The position numbers and the translations under genes were made by a program. DNA of 64,000 nucleotides from Alkanindiges hydrocarboniclasticus (GTDB lineage Bacteria; Pseudomonadota; Gammaproteobacteria; Pseudomonadales; Moraxellaceae): NCBI RefSeq assembly GCF_001982605.1, contig NZ_MLCN01000023.1, positions 124,001-188,000 of the forward strand. Direction: 5' to 3'. Of the stretch, positions 9,776-19,512 are shown piece after piece (positions within the stretch are counted from its first letter, which is position 1; each line of letters starts with the position of its first letter). The notes beneath the pieces were generated by a model. That model was given only the letters and a program-made list of their open reading frames with translations, ran no database searches and was not told where the DNA came from.

Positions 9776-11302
9776 GTGTTTACAACCAAAGATTACTTAT
9801 TGATTGCCGCTGTTGTTTTATACATTCTGGCAAATGTTGTGGTTGGGGTTCTTGCTGCAAAACGTGTGAAAAACAGTACTGACTATATTGTTGCAGGCCA
9901 TCGCCTGCCGTTGTATATGGTGATCGCTACTGTATTTGCAACCTGGTTTGGTTCGGAAACCCTGCTGGGCACGTCGTCAACCTTTGTCAGTGAAGGAATG
10001 GGCGGCATCGTGGCTGACCCGTTTGGTGCTGCGTTGTGTCTTATTCTGGTGGGGCTATTTTTTGCAGGGCCACTGTATCGTCTGAAACTCCTGACGATTG
10101 GTGACTATTATAAAATCCGCTATGGCCGTGATATTGAAATTGCCACCTCAGTGGTTATTATCATTTCCTATTTGGGCTGGGTTGCTGCCCAGTTTACCGC
10201 GCTGGGTGTGGTGTTTAATTCCATTTCCCATGGCTTAATTAGCCAGAATGCCGGTATTTATATTGGTGCAGCCATTGTGCTGATTTACACCATTTTTGGC
10301 GGTATGTGGTCGGTAGCCCTAACCGACCTGATTCAAATGGCAACCATTGCTATTGGGCTGGTGGTGATTACCTGGGTGATTACCGGTCAGGTTGATGGCG
10401 GTGCGCCCGCTGTTATTCAGCATGCAGCCGAATCCGGTAAGCTGAATATGCTACCCGATGCCACACTGGTGGGTTGGCTGGGCTTTTTTAGTGCACTGGT
10501 GACACTGGGCTTTGGCTCTATTCCGCAGCAGGATGTATTCCAGCGTGCCATGTCCGCCAACAGTGAAAAAAATGCCAAGCGCGGTGCAGTGATTGGTGGC
10601 GTTTTGTACCTCTTAATTGCCATGATGCCAATTTATCTGGCCTACACAGCCTTTATTATTGAACCTGCAACCGTCCAGAGCATGCTCAGTGACAGTGGTG
10701 ACCCTCAACTGGTGTTACCAACACTGGTCATGAACCACACGCCTTTTTTTGTGCAGATTATTTTCTTTGGTGCGGTACTGTCAGCCATCATGAGTACGGC
10801 CTCAGCCACCCTGCTGGCACCTTCCAGCATGATTAGCGAAAATATTTTATCGCGTTTTTTTGTGGGCCGGGATGAAAAATACAAACTGCGCTTTATCCGT
10901 AGCTCGGTGGTAGTGTTTGCCTTTTTTGTACTGCTATATGCCGTGCAGTCCGAGCAATCCATTTTCCAGATGGTTGAAGATGCCTACAAGGTCGTGCTGG
11001 TCGGGGCATTTGTACCGCTGGCTTTTGGCCTGTACTGGAAGCGTGCCAGCCACAATGGTGCTCGGCTTGCCATGGTGTCTGGTATTGTCAGCTGGCTGGT
11101 TTTTGAGTATCTGGACAAGGATTCCAACTGGGCCATGCTGGGTTTCCCGGATGCTGCCGGTGTCTGTCCGCCGCAACTGGCTGGTTTGATCATTGCAGTG
11201 ATTGCCATGCTGGTGGGTAGCCTGATCTGGCCAAACCGCAAGGGCATGCCACAACCGCTGAATGAAAAAATTGCAGATGAAGCAGTGCTTAACGCAAAAT
11301 AA
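9776..11302 (+). CDS. Sodium:solute symporter (SSS) family transporter
   Basis: This 508-residue inner-membrane protein has about 13 hydrophobic segments. Matches to the SSS family are the N-terminal YIVAGHRLPLYMV, ATWFGSETLLGTSS, and GGMWSVALTDLIQ near residue 180. It would import a solute with Na+, but the substrate (proline, choline, acetate or another) cannot be read from the sequence. I chose GTG 9776 because AAGGGTG sits just upstream. It is divergent from mrdA across 273 nt and has no substrate-specific neighbours. Confidence 0.88.
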   Translation: MFTTKDYLLIAAVVLYILANVVVGVLAAKRVKNSTDYIVAGHRLPLYMVIATVFATWFGSETLLGTSSTFVSEGMGGIVADPFGAALCLILVGLFFAGPLYRLKLLTIGDYYKIRYGRDIEIATSVVIIISYLGWVAAQFTALGVVFNSISHGLISQNAGIYIGAAIVLIYTIFGGMWSVALTDLIQMATIAIGLVVITWVITGQVDGGAPAVIQHAAESGKLNMLPDATLVGWLGFFSALVTLGFGSIPQQDVFQRAMSANSEKNAKRGAVIGGVLYLLIAMMPIYLAYTAFIIEPATVQSMLSDSGDPQLVLPTLVMNHTPFFVQIIFFGAVLSAIMSTASATLLAPSSMISENILSRFFVGRDEKYKLRFIRSSVVVFAFFVLLYAVQSEQSIFQMVEDAYKVVLVGAFVPLAFGLYWKRASHNGARLAMVSGIVSWLVFEYLDKDSNWAMLGFPDAAGVCPPQLAGLIIAVIAMLVGSLIWPNRKGMPQPLNEKIADEAVLNAK

Positions 11303-11427
11303 ATTCTTGTATTTGACGGCGAATAATAGTGGTCAGGCGGATTTTTTCTGATAAAGTCTGCCTTGGCTTAACCAAACGACGCCATAGATGGTGTTGCAGA
11401 CCAAAAAACCAGCAGGAGTGGTTAGTA

Positions 11428-11955
11428 ATGAATAAACAGTGGATTACAGCGCTGTTGACAGTGGGGCTAATGACAAGCGTGTCGGCACAGGCAGCAGTGA
11501 AAGACTGGTTTCCAAAGCCTGCAACAGACACCACCGGGTTAAAAAAAGTATATGCCGGGGTGGGGATTACCAATGAGTTTTATCACCTGAATGCTGAAAT
11601 GCCAACAGGTTACGGCAATGTTTATGTCAAGGCGGGTGGCTTTATTGATGGGCCGAATGAACCGGCTGGCCAGATTGGCTTTCGCTATCCCTACTTCCTA
11701 ACAGGGACTGATAAAAACGGCTATTACTTTGGTGGCTTTATCGGGCATATTGAAACCAAGACCCAGGATAGTAAAAAATACAATCGCCTGGGTGCTGGCG
11801 GCGAGCTGTCCTATGTCTGGATGAACAGTTCACGTGTGAGTGCGGCCAGTATTGGTATTGGTGTGGGCGAGCGCAAAAAGGGCCGTGATGGTAGCAAGGA
11901 AGATGCCACGCCCATGATTATGTTTGGCTATAGTTTTAGCTTTGGGATTTATTGA
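11428..11955 (+). CDS. Small outer-membrane beta-barrel-like protein
   Basis: This 175-residue protein is not assigned to a named family. The signal peptide ends near SVSAQAA. The mature part alternates polar and hydrophobic residues with many Gly and aromatic residues, and it ends FGYSFSFGIY, with a C-terminal aromatic residue as in outer-membrane barrels. The start at ATG 11428 is set by AGGAG at 11414-11418; the longer reading frame begins upstream without such a site. An imperfect GGTGGT hairpin follows the gene. Confidence 0.7.
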   Translation: MNKQWITALLTVGLMTSVSAQAAVKDWFPKPATDTTGLKKVYAGVGITNEFYHLNAEMPTGYGNVYVKAGGFIDGPNEPAGQIGFRYPYFLTGTDKNGYYFGGFIGHIETKTQDSKKYNRLGAGGELSYVWMNSSRVSAASIGIGVGERKKGRDGSKEDATPMIMFGYSFSFGIY

Positions 11956-12043
11956 TAGGCGACTAAACCACCAGAATCAAGCACAGATGGTGGTAGGGCA
12001 TTGGCCTGTTTTACAATATTTAAGCGTCATTTGAGAGTGTTGC

Positions 12044-13360
12044 ATGCTGGAGTTTATTAGTCATTATTGGCAAGTCTTTGCAAATCGCCCCGATTTTTGG
12101 GCAATTTTAAGTATTGTGCCAGTAACGGCCTTTGTGACTTGGGCGCACGTCTGGATGGCGCTAAAAATGGTATTTTACCCCATTAACTTCTGGGGCTTTC
12201 ATATCGGTTCACTGCCGGTTGGCTGGCAGGGTATTGTCCCGCGCAAGGCTGGCCGTATTTCCGGTATTATTACCGACAATACCTTATCCAAGTTAGGATC
12301 ATTGCAAGAGTTTCTTCAGGCCATGGAGCCTGATGAAATGGCAAAAATCATTGGTGATCAGGTAGGTTATGACCTTGAGCACCTGATTGATGAGGTCATG
12401 CTGGAGCGTAACCCGGTATTGTGGGAAAATCTGCCTTTTTCCATCAAGCGCCGCATTTATAGTCAGGCACAAAAGCAGATTCCCACCGTATTGCGTGATC
12501 TGGTAAATGAGCTGACCTTTAATGTGGAAAATCTGGTCGACATGCGGGAAATGGTTGTGCGCCAGATGGAAGGCGACCGTCGCCTGATGGTGCGCATGTT
12601 CCTGAAAGTAGGCCAGAAAGAAATCAACTTTATCTGGCATATCAGCGCACTGATTGGCATGTTTTTCGGCTTTTTCCAGATGCTAGTCTGGTTCCTTGTA
12701 CCATGGCACTGGACTGTGCCATTCTGGGCGGCTGTCTGGGGCTTCCTGACCAACTGGATTGCCATCTGGATGGTATTTAATCCGGTTGATCCACATCCAA
12801 TCCGTTATTTAAAGCTATTCCGGCTTACCAACACCAAAATTCCATTTATTGCCCCGGTTATTCCGCATATTGCCACCTATAACTGGCAGGGTGCGTTTAT
12901 GAAGCGCCAGCATGAAGTGTCTGAAGTGTTTGCGTCAGTGGTTACTGAAGAACTGATTACACTTAAAAGCATCATGACTGAAATGATGTACGGCTCGCGT
13001 AATGAAAAAACCCGTCGCATTCTGAAGCGCCATATCAATAAAATTATGGAAACACCTGTGGTGCGCACCAGCTTGCAAGTCAGTATTGGCATGAAAGAAT
13101 ATGCCCGACTGAAAACCGACCTGATTGACCGCTCCATCCAGATTACCATGGTGCCTATTTCTGACCCGGTGCTTAACCAGAGCCGCGCCAAGAAAATCTA
13201 TCACATGTTCCGTGAGCGTATTCTTGCCCTGTCTTCCAAGGAATTCCAGAACCTGCTTCGTCCAGCCTTTCAGGAAGATGAATGGATTTTGATTGTCCTT
13301 GGCGGTGTGACAGGCTTTATTGCCGGGACTATTCATTTGTTTGTGGCATTCATTCGCTAA
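12044..13360 (+). CDS. DUF445 family membrane protein
   Basis: This 438-residue protein matches DUF445. The motif ALKMVFYPINFWGFHIGS is followed by GWQGIVPRKAGRISG at about residues 40-75. A long amphipathic middle comes next, then two membrane segments (about 205-245) and a C-terminal hydrophobic anchor (about 415-435). Its function is not established. It stands alone on the plus strand before adk. Confidence 0.88.
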   Translation: MLEFISHYWQVFANRPDFWAILSIVPVTAFVTWAHVWMALKMVFYPINFWGFHIGSLPVGWQGIVPRKAGRISGIITDNTLSKLGSLQEFLQAMEPDEMAKIIGDQVGYDLEHLIDEVMLERNPVLWENLPFSIKRRIYSQAQKQIPTVLRDLVNELTFNVENLVDMREMVVRQMEGDRRLMVRMFLKVGQKEINFIWHISALIGMFFGFFQMLVWFLVPWHWTVPFWAAVWGFLTNWIAIWMVFNPVDPHPIRYLKLFRLTNTKIPFIAPVIPHIATYNWQGAFMKRQHEVSEVFASVVTEELITLKSIMTEMMYGSRNEKTRRILKRHINKIMETPVVRTSLQVSIGMKEYARLKTDLIDRSIQITMVPISDPVLNQSRAKKIYHMFRERILALSSKEFQNLLRPAFQEDEWILIVLGGVTGFIAGTIHLFVAFIR

Positions 13361-13567
13361 CAGCACTAATTAAGCCAGCACCTACCTTTTTAATCGGGTC
13401 AGGTTCTGGCATTTTACCACTTAGGTCTTATGGTATTTATAGGTGCGGTTGGGAATGATAGGGACAGCGCGGTAGCAGTGTGGCCTTAGGCCTGTCAAGT
13501 TAGGCTGTAGCGGTTATGGGTTTGACAGAAATGCTTACTGAATTAACCGGATAAAGTTGAAAAAAAC

Positions 13568-13596
13568 TTGAGTCCAGCTAGCTGTGAATGTATTGT
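13568..13596 (+). promoter_or_regulatory. Possible adk promoter
   Basis: A -35-like TTGAGT (13568-13573) and a -10-like TATTGT (13591-13596) are separated by 17 bp, about 60 bases before the adk start. Each matches consensus at four of six positions. The rest of the 296-nt gap from 13361 shows no gene. Confidence 0.35.
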
Positions 13597-13644
13597 TACG
13601 CCAATCTTTTAATTTTTATTTTGTAATTTATTTATCGTGATTGA

Positions 13645-14307
<663 letters not shown>

Positions 14308-14335
14308 GCCTAGACTGATGTAAAAACCAAGCATT

Positions 14336-14363
14336 AAAAAACGGGACATTGCTCCCGTTTTTT
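14336..14363 (+). terminator. Rho-independent terminator after adk
   Basis: A perfect 11-bp inverted repeat (AAAAAACGGGA / TCCCGTTTTTT) with a 6-nt loop, 28 nt after the adk stop. The symmetric A/T arms let it also serve the convergent nth gene. Confidence 0.88.
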
Positions 14364-14395
14364 ATTACCGCCCTATTTAGCCCATACCACTGTAA

Positions 14396-15067
14396 CTATG
14401 TGGTTTTTATATGCGCTATTGCCTCGGCGGCACCAAATTCATATTTTTCAGGCCATTGGCATAAGTCTGCCACAATGCATTTGGCACACAACGGAACCCG
14501 GGCCTTACAGGTATAACGGCCATGCAGCAATATCCAGTGATGAGCATTGGTCAGATAAGAGGCAGGCACCACGTCCAGCAATTTTTTTTCAACACCTTCT
14601 ACGGTCTTGGCCGGCGCCAGTCCGGTACGATTACTAACCCGGAAGATGTGGGTATCCACCGCCATGGTGGGATGACCAAATGCCGTATTCAACACCACAT
14701 TGGCTGTTTTGCGACCTACACCAGCCAGTGCTTCCAGATCCTTGCGATTATCGGGTACTTGACCCCCATGCAGGTCAATGAGCATCTGGCAGGTTTTAAT
14801 AATATTGTTGGCCTTGGCGGTATAAAAATTAACAGTCCTGATATATTCCTTCAAGCCGTCTACACCCAGTGCCAAAATGCTTTCGGGCCTATTGGCCACA
14901 GCAAATAATTTGGCTGTGGCTTTGTTCACGCCTACATCCGTCATCTGTGCCGATAAAATTACCGCAATAAGTAATTCAAAGGGTGAGTGATAAACCAGTT
15001 CGGTGGTGGGGTCAGGGCGCTGGGCTTGTAACCGTTCAAAAAATTCTTCAACGTGTTCTGGGTTCAT
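14396..15067 (-). CDS. nth: Endonuclease III (DNA glycosylase/AP lyase)
   Basis: This 223-residue base-excision repair enzyme removes oxidised pyrimidines. The helix-hairpin-helix (LEALAGVGRKTANVV) contains catalytic K120, and D138 sits in AVDTHIFRV, the same positions as in the E. coli enzyme. The C-terminal 4Fe-4S cluster cysteines C187, C194, C197 and C203 have the classic 6-2-5 spacing. It starts 2 nt after the rnfB-like stop and is co-transcribed with it. Confidence 0.97.
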   Translation of the reverse strand: MNPEHVEEFFERLQAQRPDPTTELVYHSPFELLIAVILSAQMTDVGVNKATAKLFAVANRPESILALGVDGLKEYIRTVNFYTAKANNIIKTCQMLIDLHGGQVPDNRKDLEALAGVGRKTANVVLNTAFGHPTMAVDTHIFRVSNRTGLAPAKTVEGVEKKLLDVVPASYLTNAHHWILLHGRYTCKARVPLCAKCIVADLCQWPEKYEFGAAEAIAHIKTT

Positions 15068-15069
15068 GG

Positions 15070-15861
15070 CTAATCCATACTGCGTTGCAGCTCTGTTTTT
15101 AATGATTCTAACTGGTGCTGCTTGGCCACATCATCAGGTTTAACGTTAAGCTGCCGTTCCAGTTTTTTAATCTGGCTGCGCAATGATGCCAGCCTGATGG
15201 TTTGTGCTGCTGAAACAGGTGTTGCAGGTTTGGCTTCTATCACTGGAGCCGCCAGTTGATGTAAATCCATGCCCGTAATGGCAGCGGCTTGCTCGGTGCT
15301 AATTGCCGCTGAAACCACGGGTTTACGAATTTTCTGAGTGAGCATGCGCTGCTGTTCACGCAATACATGTGCCTGATAGCGCTGACGTAAATCCTGCTGT
15401 TCAGTCTTACGTTCGGCATCACTGGGCACTGGCGCAGGGTCAGCAATCAGGTCAATGCAATCTACCGGACAGGGCGGGATACACAGTTCACAGCCAGTAC
15501 ACAGGTCAGTTAGAATGCTATGCATTAGCTTGCCACTGCCAATAATGGCATCAACCGGACAGGCGCTGATGCACTTGGTACAACCAATGCATTCATCTTC
15601 ACGAATGATGGCTTTCATGCGTTGGGGCCGGCCATCAGCCACTAATGGCCACTGGCTGGGTTTGGCAGGCAAGGGTGGCCGGCCCAGTATTTCTGCCAGC
15701 TGGTTGGCTACAGGTTGCCCGCCGGGCACACAGCCATCTGCGCTGGCACCCTCGGCCATGGCAGTGGCATACGGCAGACAGCCAGCCGGATGCCCACAAA
15801 GACCACACTGGGTTTGTGGCAGGGTTTCGTCAAGTAAACGAATCAATTCGGCAGTTGACAT
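15070..15861 (-). CDS. rnfB: RnfB-like iron-sulfur protein without membrane anchor
   Basis: This 263-residue protein resembles subunit B of the Rnf electron-transport complex. An N-terminal Fe-S domain (QCGLCGHPAGCLPYA, near residues 18-35) is followed by a two-cluster ferredoxin domain (CIGCTKCISACP and CTGCELCIPPCP, about residues 92-137). The C-terminal 120 residues are charged and Ala/Gln-rich, probably partly coiled coil. The N-terminal membrane helix of typical RnfB is absent, and no rnfA, C, D, G or E gene is nearby, so it may be a soluble electron carrier. ATG 15861 is preferred over TTG 15867. Confidence 0.82.
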   Translation of the reverse strand: MSTAELIRLLDETLPQTQCGLCGHPAGCLPYATAMAEGASADGCVPGGQPVANQLAEILGRPPLPAKPSQWPLVADGRPQRMKAIIREDECIGCTKCISACPVDAIIGSGKLMHSILTDLCTGCELCIPPCPVDCIDLIADPAPVPSDAERKTEQQDLRQRYQAHVLREQQRMLTQKIRKPVVSAAISTEQAAAITGMDLHQLAAPVIEAKPATPVSAAQTIRLASLRSQIKKLERQLNVKPDDVAKQHQLESLKTELQRSMD

Positions 15862-16077
15862 GAACAATAGGGCACTAAACTAAAACAAATAAAGTGGCAA
15901 ATGATGCGAGAATCCCAGCACAAGGTCAAATAAAACTTGGCAAAAATCTGCATGTGTTGCAGAGAAATTCTGTGGAAAACTGCATTTTGCCACACGCTGT
16001 TCTACTACATGCTTAATTCTGTAAGGAAAGTAATCTGCCTGATAGCTGATCAGTCCGTCGATAGGGAGATAATTAAT

Positions 16078-17421
16078 TTGAAATATAGTTCGGTCAATGA
16101 TTTTTTAAATGTGGTAAGCCGTCGCAATCAGAATGAACCTGAATTTATGCAGGCAGTAGAAGAGGTAATGACCAGTTTATGGCCTTTTATTGCGCAAAAT
16201 TCCTTTTATGCCGAACAAGGCCTGCTGGAACGGCTGGTTGAGCCAGAACGTATTATTCAGTTTCGGGTTGCCTGGGTGGATGATAGCAATGAGGTACAGG
16301 TGAACCGCGCCTGGCGGGTGCAGTTTAATTCAGCCATTGGGCCTTATAAGGGTGGCATGCGTTTTCATCCTTCAGTCAATGTGTCCATTTTGAAGTTTTT
16401 GGGTTTTGAGCAAACCTTTAAGAATGCCCTGACCACCTTACCCATGGGTGGCGGTAAGGGCGGTTCCGATTTTGATCCCAAAGGCAAAAGCAACAATGAA
16501 GTCATGCGCTTTTGTCAGGCGCTGATGCTGGAGCTATACCGGCATTTAGGCCCAAATACTGATATTCCCGCTGGCGATATTGGCGTAGGTGCGCGGGAAG
16601 TAGGATATATGGCCGGCATGATGAAAAAAATCAGCAATGATACCGCCTGTGTCTTTACTGGTAAGGGCTTGTCCTATGGCGGCAGCTTGATGCGCCCTGA
16701 AGCCACCGGCTATGGCTGCGTGTATTTTACCGAGCAGATGCTGCATACCCATGGTGAGACGCTGGATAACAAGAAAATTGCCATTTCCGGGTCTGGCAAT
16801 GTGGCGCTGCATGCCGCAGAAAAAGCCATTGAACTGGGTGCCATGGTGGTCACTTTATCTGATTCTAGCGGCACTATTTACATTGAACAGGGCCTTGATT
16901 TTGAGCGGTTAGAGCAAATCAAGCTGCACAAAATGGTGCAGCGCAGGCGTTTGTCAGAGTTTGCTGTACAGCACAAACTCACCTATTATCCGGATCTGCG
17001 GCCATGGCATATTCCAGCAGATATTGCCTTGCCCTGTGCTACCCAAAATGAACTTAACCAGCAAGATGCAGAAATGCTGGTAAAAAATGGGGTCATCTGT
17101 GTGGCTGAAGGAGCAAATATGCCCTGTACCATAGAAGCAGTGAACTGTTTTTTAAATGCCAAGATACTGTATGCACCGGGTAAGGCCAGTAATGCTGGTG
17201 GCGTGACGACCTCTGGGCTGGAAATGACCCAGAATGCCATGCGCATGAGCTGGCCACATGCCGATGTCGATAGCCGCTTGCACCATGTGATGCAGCAAAT
17301 TCATCAAAGTTGTGCCTTTTATGGCAAGGCTGAGGATGGCCACATTAACTATGTGAACGGTGCCAATATTGCCGGTTTTGTCAAAGTGGCTGATGCCATG
17401 CTGGCTCAGGGAGTGTGGTAG
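16078..17421 (+). CDS. gdhA: NADP-type glutamate dehydrogenase (TTG start)
   Basis: This 447-residue enzyme aminates 2-oxoglutarate to glutamate. It contains the substrate motif GPYKGGMRFHPSVN, the catalytic-lysine segment PMGGGKGGSDFDPKG, the nucleotide-binding GSGNVALHAAEKA and VAEGANMPCT. The open frame extends upstream to 15937, but GGGAG at 16064-16068 lies 9 nt before TTG 16078, and this start gives the standard length of hexameric bacterial GDH. The 217-nt gap from 15862 to this start holds no other gene. Confidence 0.95.
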   Translation: MKYSSVNDFLNVVSRRNQNEPEFMQAVEEVMTSLWPFIAQNSFYAEQGLLERLVEPERIIQFRVAWVDDSNEVQVNRAWRVQFNSAIGPYKGGMRFHPSVNVSILKFLGFEQTFKNALTTLPMGGGKGGSDFDPKGKSNNEVMRFCQALMLELYRHLGPNTDIPAGDIGVGAREVGYMAGMMKKISNDTACVFTGKGLSYGGSLMRPEATGYGCVYFTEQMLHTHGETLDNKKIAISGSGNVALHAAEKAIELGAMVVTLSDSSGTIYIEQGLDFERLEQIKLHKMVQRRRLSEFAVQHKLTYYPDLRPWHIPADIALPCATQNELNQQDAEMLVKNGVICVAEGANMPCTIEAVNCFLNAKILYAPGKASNAGGVTTSGLEMTQNAMRMSWPHADVDSRLHHVMQQIHQSCAFYGKAEDGHINYVNGANIAGFVKVADAMLAQGVW

Positions 17422-17467
17422 CTGTGTTTTGAACTGTATAACATCAACCGACTAAAAATTTAAGTTA

Positions 17468-17506
17468 AAAAAATGGCGTATGCAACCTATTGCAACGACG
17501 CCATTT
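17468..17506. terminator. Hairpin between gdhA and the META lipoprotein gene
   Basis: The 9-bp repeat AAATGGCGT (17471-17479) / ACGCCATTT (17498-17506) encloses an inner TGCA/TGCA pair. It sits between convergent genes. The T tract is short, so termination efficiency is uncertain. Confidence 0.55.
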
Positions 17507-17535
17507 CTTCACGTTACTGCCAAATAATCTAAAAC

Positions 17536-18333
17536 TTATTTAACCTGTTCACGTTCAACAAACATATCCAGCACATACGCCGCGTTGGATGCATCAGCAG
17601 GTGGATTTTTAACAGGGTATTTTTTAACCCGGATAATCACACGTTCGTTATTGCTGTGCTCATAGCCTTCAATGGAGTCATAAAAGTTTTCCCAGCCGCT
17701 GGATACATAGTTTTTTAAGCCTTGTTCATTGTATTTGACTTGTCGTACTTGTAAACACTGCATCTGGCGCACACCTGCATCACAGCGTTGTGTTTTGGGT
17801 GAAACTTCCAGAAAAATGGTTTCAGCCTGAGCACCATATTTGCTTTCTGGCGTGGCAATGCCTTTAAACACCAGCATGTCACCTGATGCACTAATTAGGG
17901 TTAATTGGGGTTGTGAGTCGGCCTTGGTAATCTTGAGGGTAGAATTACCTTCAATCAGCTTGCCCATTAAGGTGTCTAGCTGGTTTACTGGTGCATCACA
18001 GGCCATCATGGTAGAAACCAGATTGCTGACTGTTAACACATTTGCTTTAAGCGTGAAGGCACCGCCCATGTGGTTGCAAGTGTTCAAAATGCCAATATTG
18101 TTATCCTTAAACTGAAGGCTAACCGGTTTATCCTGTCGCACAAACAGGGCATTGATGGCCTGACCCTGTTGATTGGTAGCCTGCACCAGTTGCCATGTAT
18201 AGCTGCTCAAAACAGTGCTGCTAGGAGATAATGTGGTAGATATTTCAGACATATTGGCTTTAGGGTTGTGTAGGCCAGATTGGGTACAGGCAATCAGTGA
18301 CAGGCTCATTGCAAGCATTAAGGCGTTTTTCAT
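17536..18333 (-). CDS. META-domain and DUF4377 lipoprotein
   Basis: This 265-residue envelope protein has a signal peptide ending in the lipobox LIAC (Cys16). Residues about 45-155 form a META/HslJ-like domain, visible as YTWQLVQATNQ, LNTCNHMGGAFTLKANVLTV and MMACDAPVNQLD. Residues about 165-262 match DUF4377, with CDAGVRQMQCLQV, SIEGYEHSNNERVIIRV and PPADASNAAYVLD. META proteins are linked to heat or antibiotic stress in other bacteria; the exact job here is unknown. Confidence 0.82.
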   Translation of the reverse strand: MKNALMLAMSLSLIACTQSGLHNPKANMSEISTTLSPSSTVLSSYTWQLVQATNQQGQAINALFVRQDKPVSLQFKDNNIGILNTCNHMGGAFTLKANVLTVSNLVSTMMACDAPVNQLDTLMGKLIEGNSTLKITKADSQPQLTLISASGDMLVFKGIATPESKYGAQAETIFLEVSPKTQRCDAGVRQMQCLQVRQVKYNEQGLKNYVSSGWENFYDSIEGYEHSNNERVIIRVKKYPVKNPPADASNAAYVLDMFVEREQVK

Positions 18334-18368
18334 ATTTGGGTTTCATCAGTTTCTTAATGCCCCATTAT

Positions 18369-18400
18369 AAAAAAGCCACGCGAATGTATTGCATGGCTTT
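18369..18400 (-). terminator. Terminator of the dioxygenase gene
   Basis: On the minus strand, AAAGCCA and TGGCTTT form a stem followed by a T run. It lies just after the stop of the 18421-19197 gene. Confidence 0.6.
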
Positions 18401-18420
18401 GGTTAATGATCTGCTGTTTT

Positions 18421-19197
18421 TTAATCAAACCGGTACAAATCCATACCCAGTGCACCCAAACTAAAGCTGGAATGCACCAAACTAAAACGCGGGCCAGTAC
18501 CCATAGCAAAAAATAATGGTGATAAATGCTCAAGGGTGGGGTGGTTGCGTTGTATATGGGGGGCTTGCTGCCAGTTCAGTACCGCAGCAAAATCATCATT
18601 GCTGAGTTGATGCACCACCCAGTTGCGAAAACCTGATGCCCATTCCGGCGTGCTGGCCTGTTCTTCGGCCCAGCTCAGTTCTGCCAGATTATGGGTAATA
18701 CTGCCAGAGCCAATCAGCAGGATTTGTTCATCGCGTAATGGCGCTAAAATTTGTCCTACCTGATAAATCTGTGCTGCGCTGAAATGGCTGGGCAAAGAAA
18801 TCTGTATTACAGGAATTTCAGCATCGGGATACATGTGCAGCAAAGGCATCCATACGCCATGATCGCGTGGCCGCAAGCTATTGGCATGGGCTGGCATATC
18901 ACCTTGCTCCAGCATTTGAATCATACGTTCAGCCAGCTGGATATCACCCGGTGCCGGATAGCGAATCTGGTATAGCTCACGCGGGAAACCGCCAAAGTCA
19001 TGCCATGTCTCAGGGCGGCTGCTGGTGCTGACTTCCAGCGCCTGACTTTCCCAGTGTGCTGACATCACCACAATGGCACGAGGTGTCGGCAGGTTAATTG
19101 ACAGGCGATGCAGGGCTGGCCCCACCTGCTCGGGCTCAATCGCCAGCATGGGTGAACCATGGGAAATAAATAAGCCGGGCAGGGTAGATATACTCAT
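18421..19197 (-). CDS. ygiD: 4,5-DOPA dioxygenase (YgiD/LigB-like) family protein
   Basis: This 258-residue protein belongs to the extradiol-type dioxygenase superfamily with the YgiD architecture. The probable metal ligands are H13 (LFISHGSPML), H48 (SAHWE) and H224 (TLEHLSPLF), with a conserved H113 in RDHGVWMPLL. E. coli YgiD opens the ring of L-DOPA in vitro; the physiological substrate is unclear. It stands alone, with its own terminator downstream. Confidence 0.88.
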   Translation of the reverse strand: MSISTLPGLFISHGSPMLAIEPEQVGPALHRLSINLPTPRAIVVMSAHWESQALEVSTSSRPETWHDFGGFPRELYQIRYPAPGDIQLAERMIQMLEQGDMPAHANSLRPRDHGVWMPLLHMYPDAEIPVIQISLPSHFSAAQIYQVGQILAPLRDEQILLIGSGSITHNLAELSWAEEQASTPEWASGFRNWVVHQLSNDDFAAVLNWQQAPHIQRNHPTLEHLSPLFFAMGTGPRFSLVHSSFSLGALGMDLYRFD

Positions 19198-19512
19198 AGT
19201 GTGCTCAGAAGTGTGAAAATTAGCAGGGCAAAATCAACCTTATGCGTATTTAAGCGCAAGGGCTCGAGTCGGATTTTGCACTGCAACAAAGGTTTGACTA
19301 AACCAGTAAAAACAGTAGCGATGCAATACTGACTAAAGCCTAATAATGCAGGCCATGCCCACAAATTTAAACCCATCGGGTTGCAACAGATTGTTATCAA
19401 TCCAGCAACGATAAGCAACAAGCAGCATGCTTGAAAACTAAATTTTGAAGATCAGGAACTAATCTTTAAACTGATTCTATAAAGCCAATTGCTAGGAGTA
19501 TTCATCACACCA
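19198..19512. other. Intergenic stretch without a convincing gene
   Basis: These 315 bases separate the dioxygenase gene from rlmH. A perfect 6-3-6 inverted repeat, CAAGCA-GCA-TGCTTG, lies at 19419-19433. A minus-strand TTG-started frame of 75 codons has no ribosome binding site and is not accepted as a gene. Confidence 0.5.

Noticed and set aside
19194-19421. 75-codon minus-strand frame with hydrophobic stretches overlapping the dioxygenase start
   Set aside because: It needs a TTG start, has no ribosome binding site and no recognisable family; composition looks like non-coding DNA.
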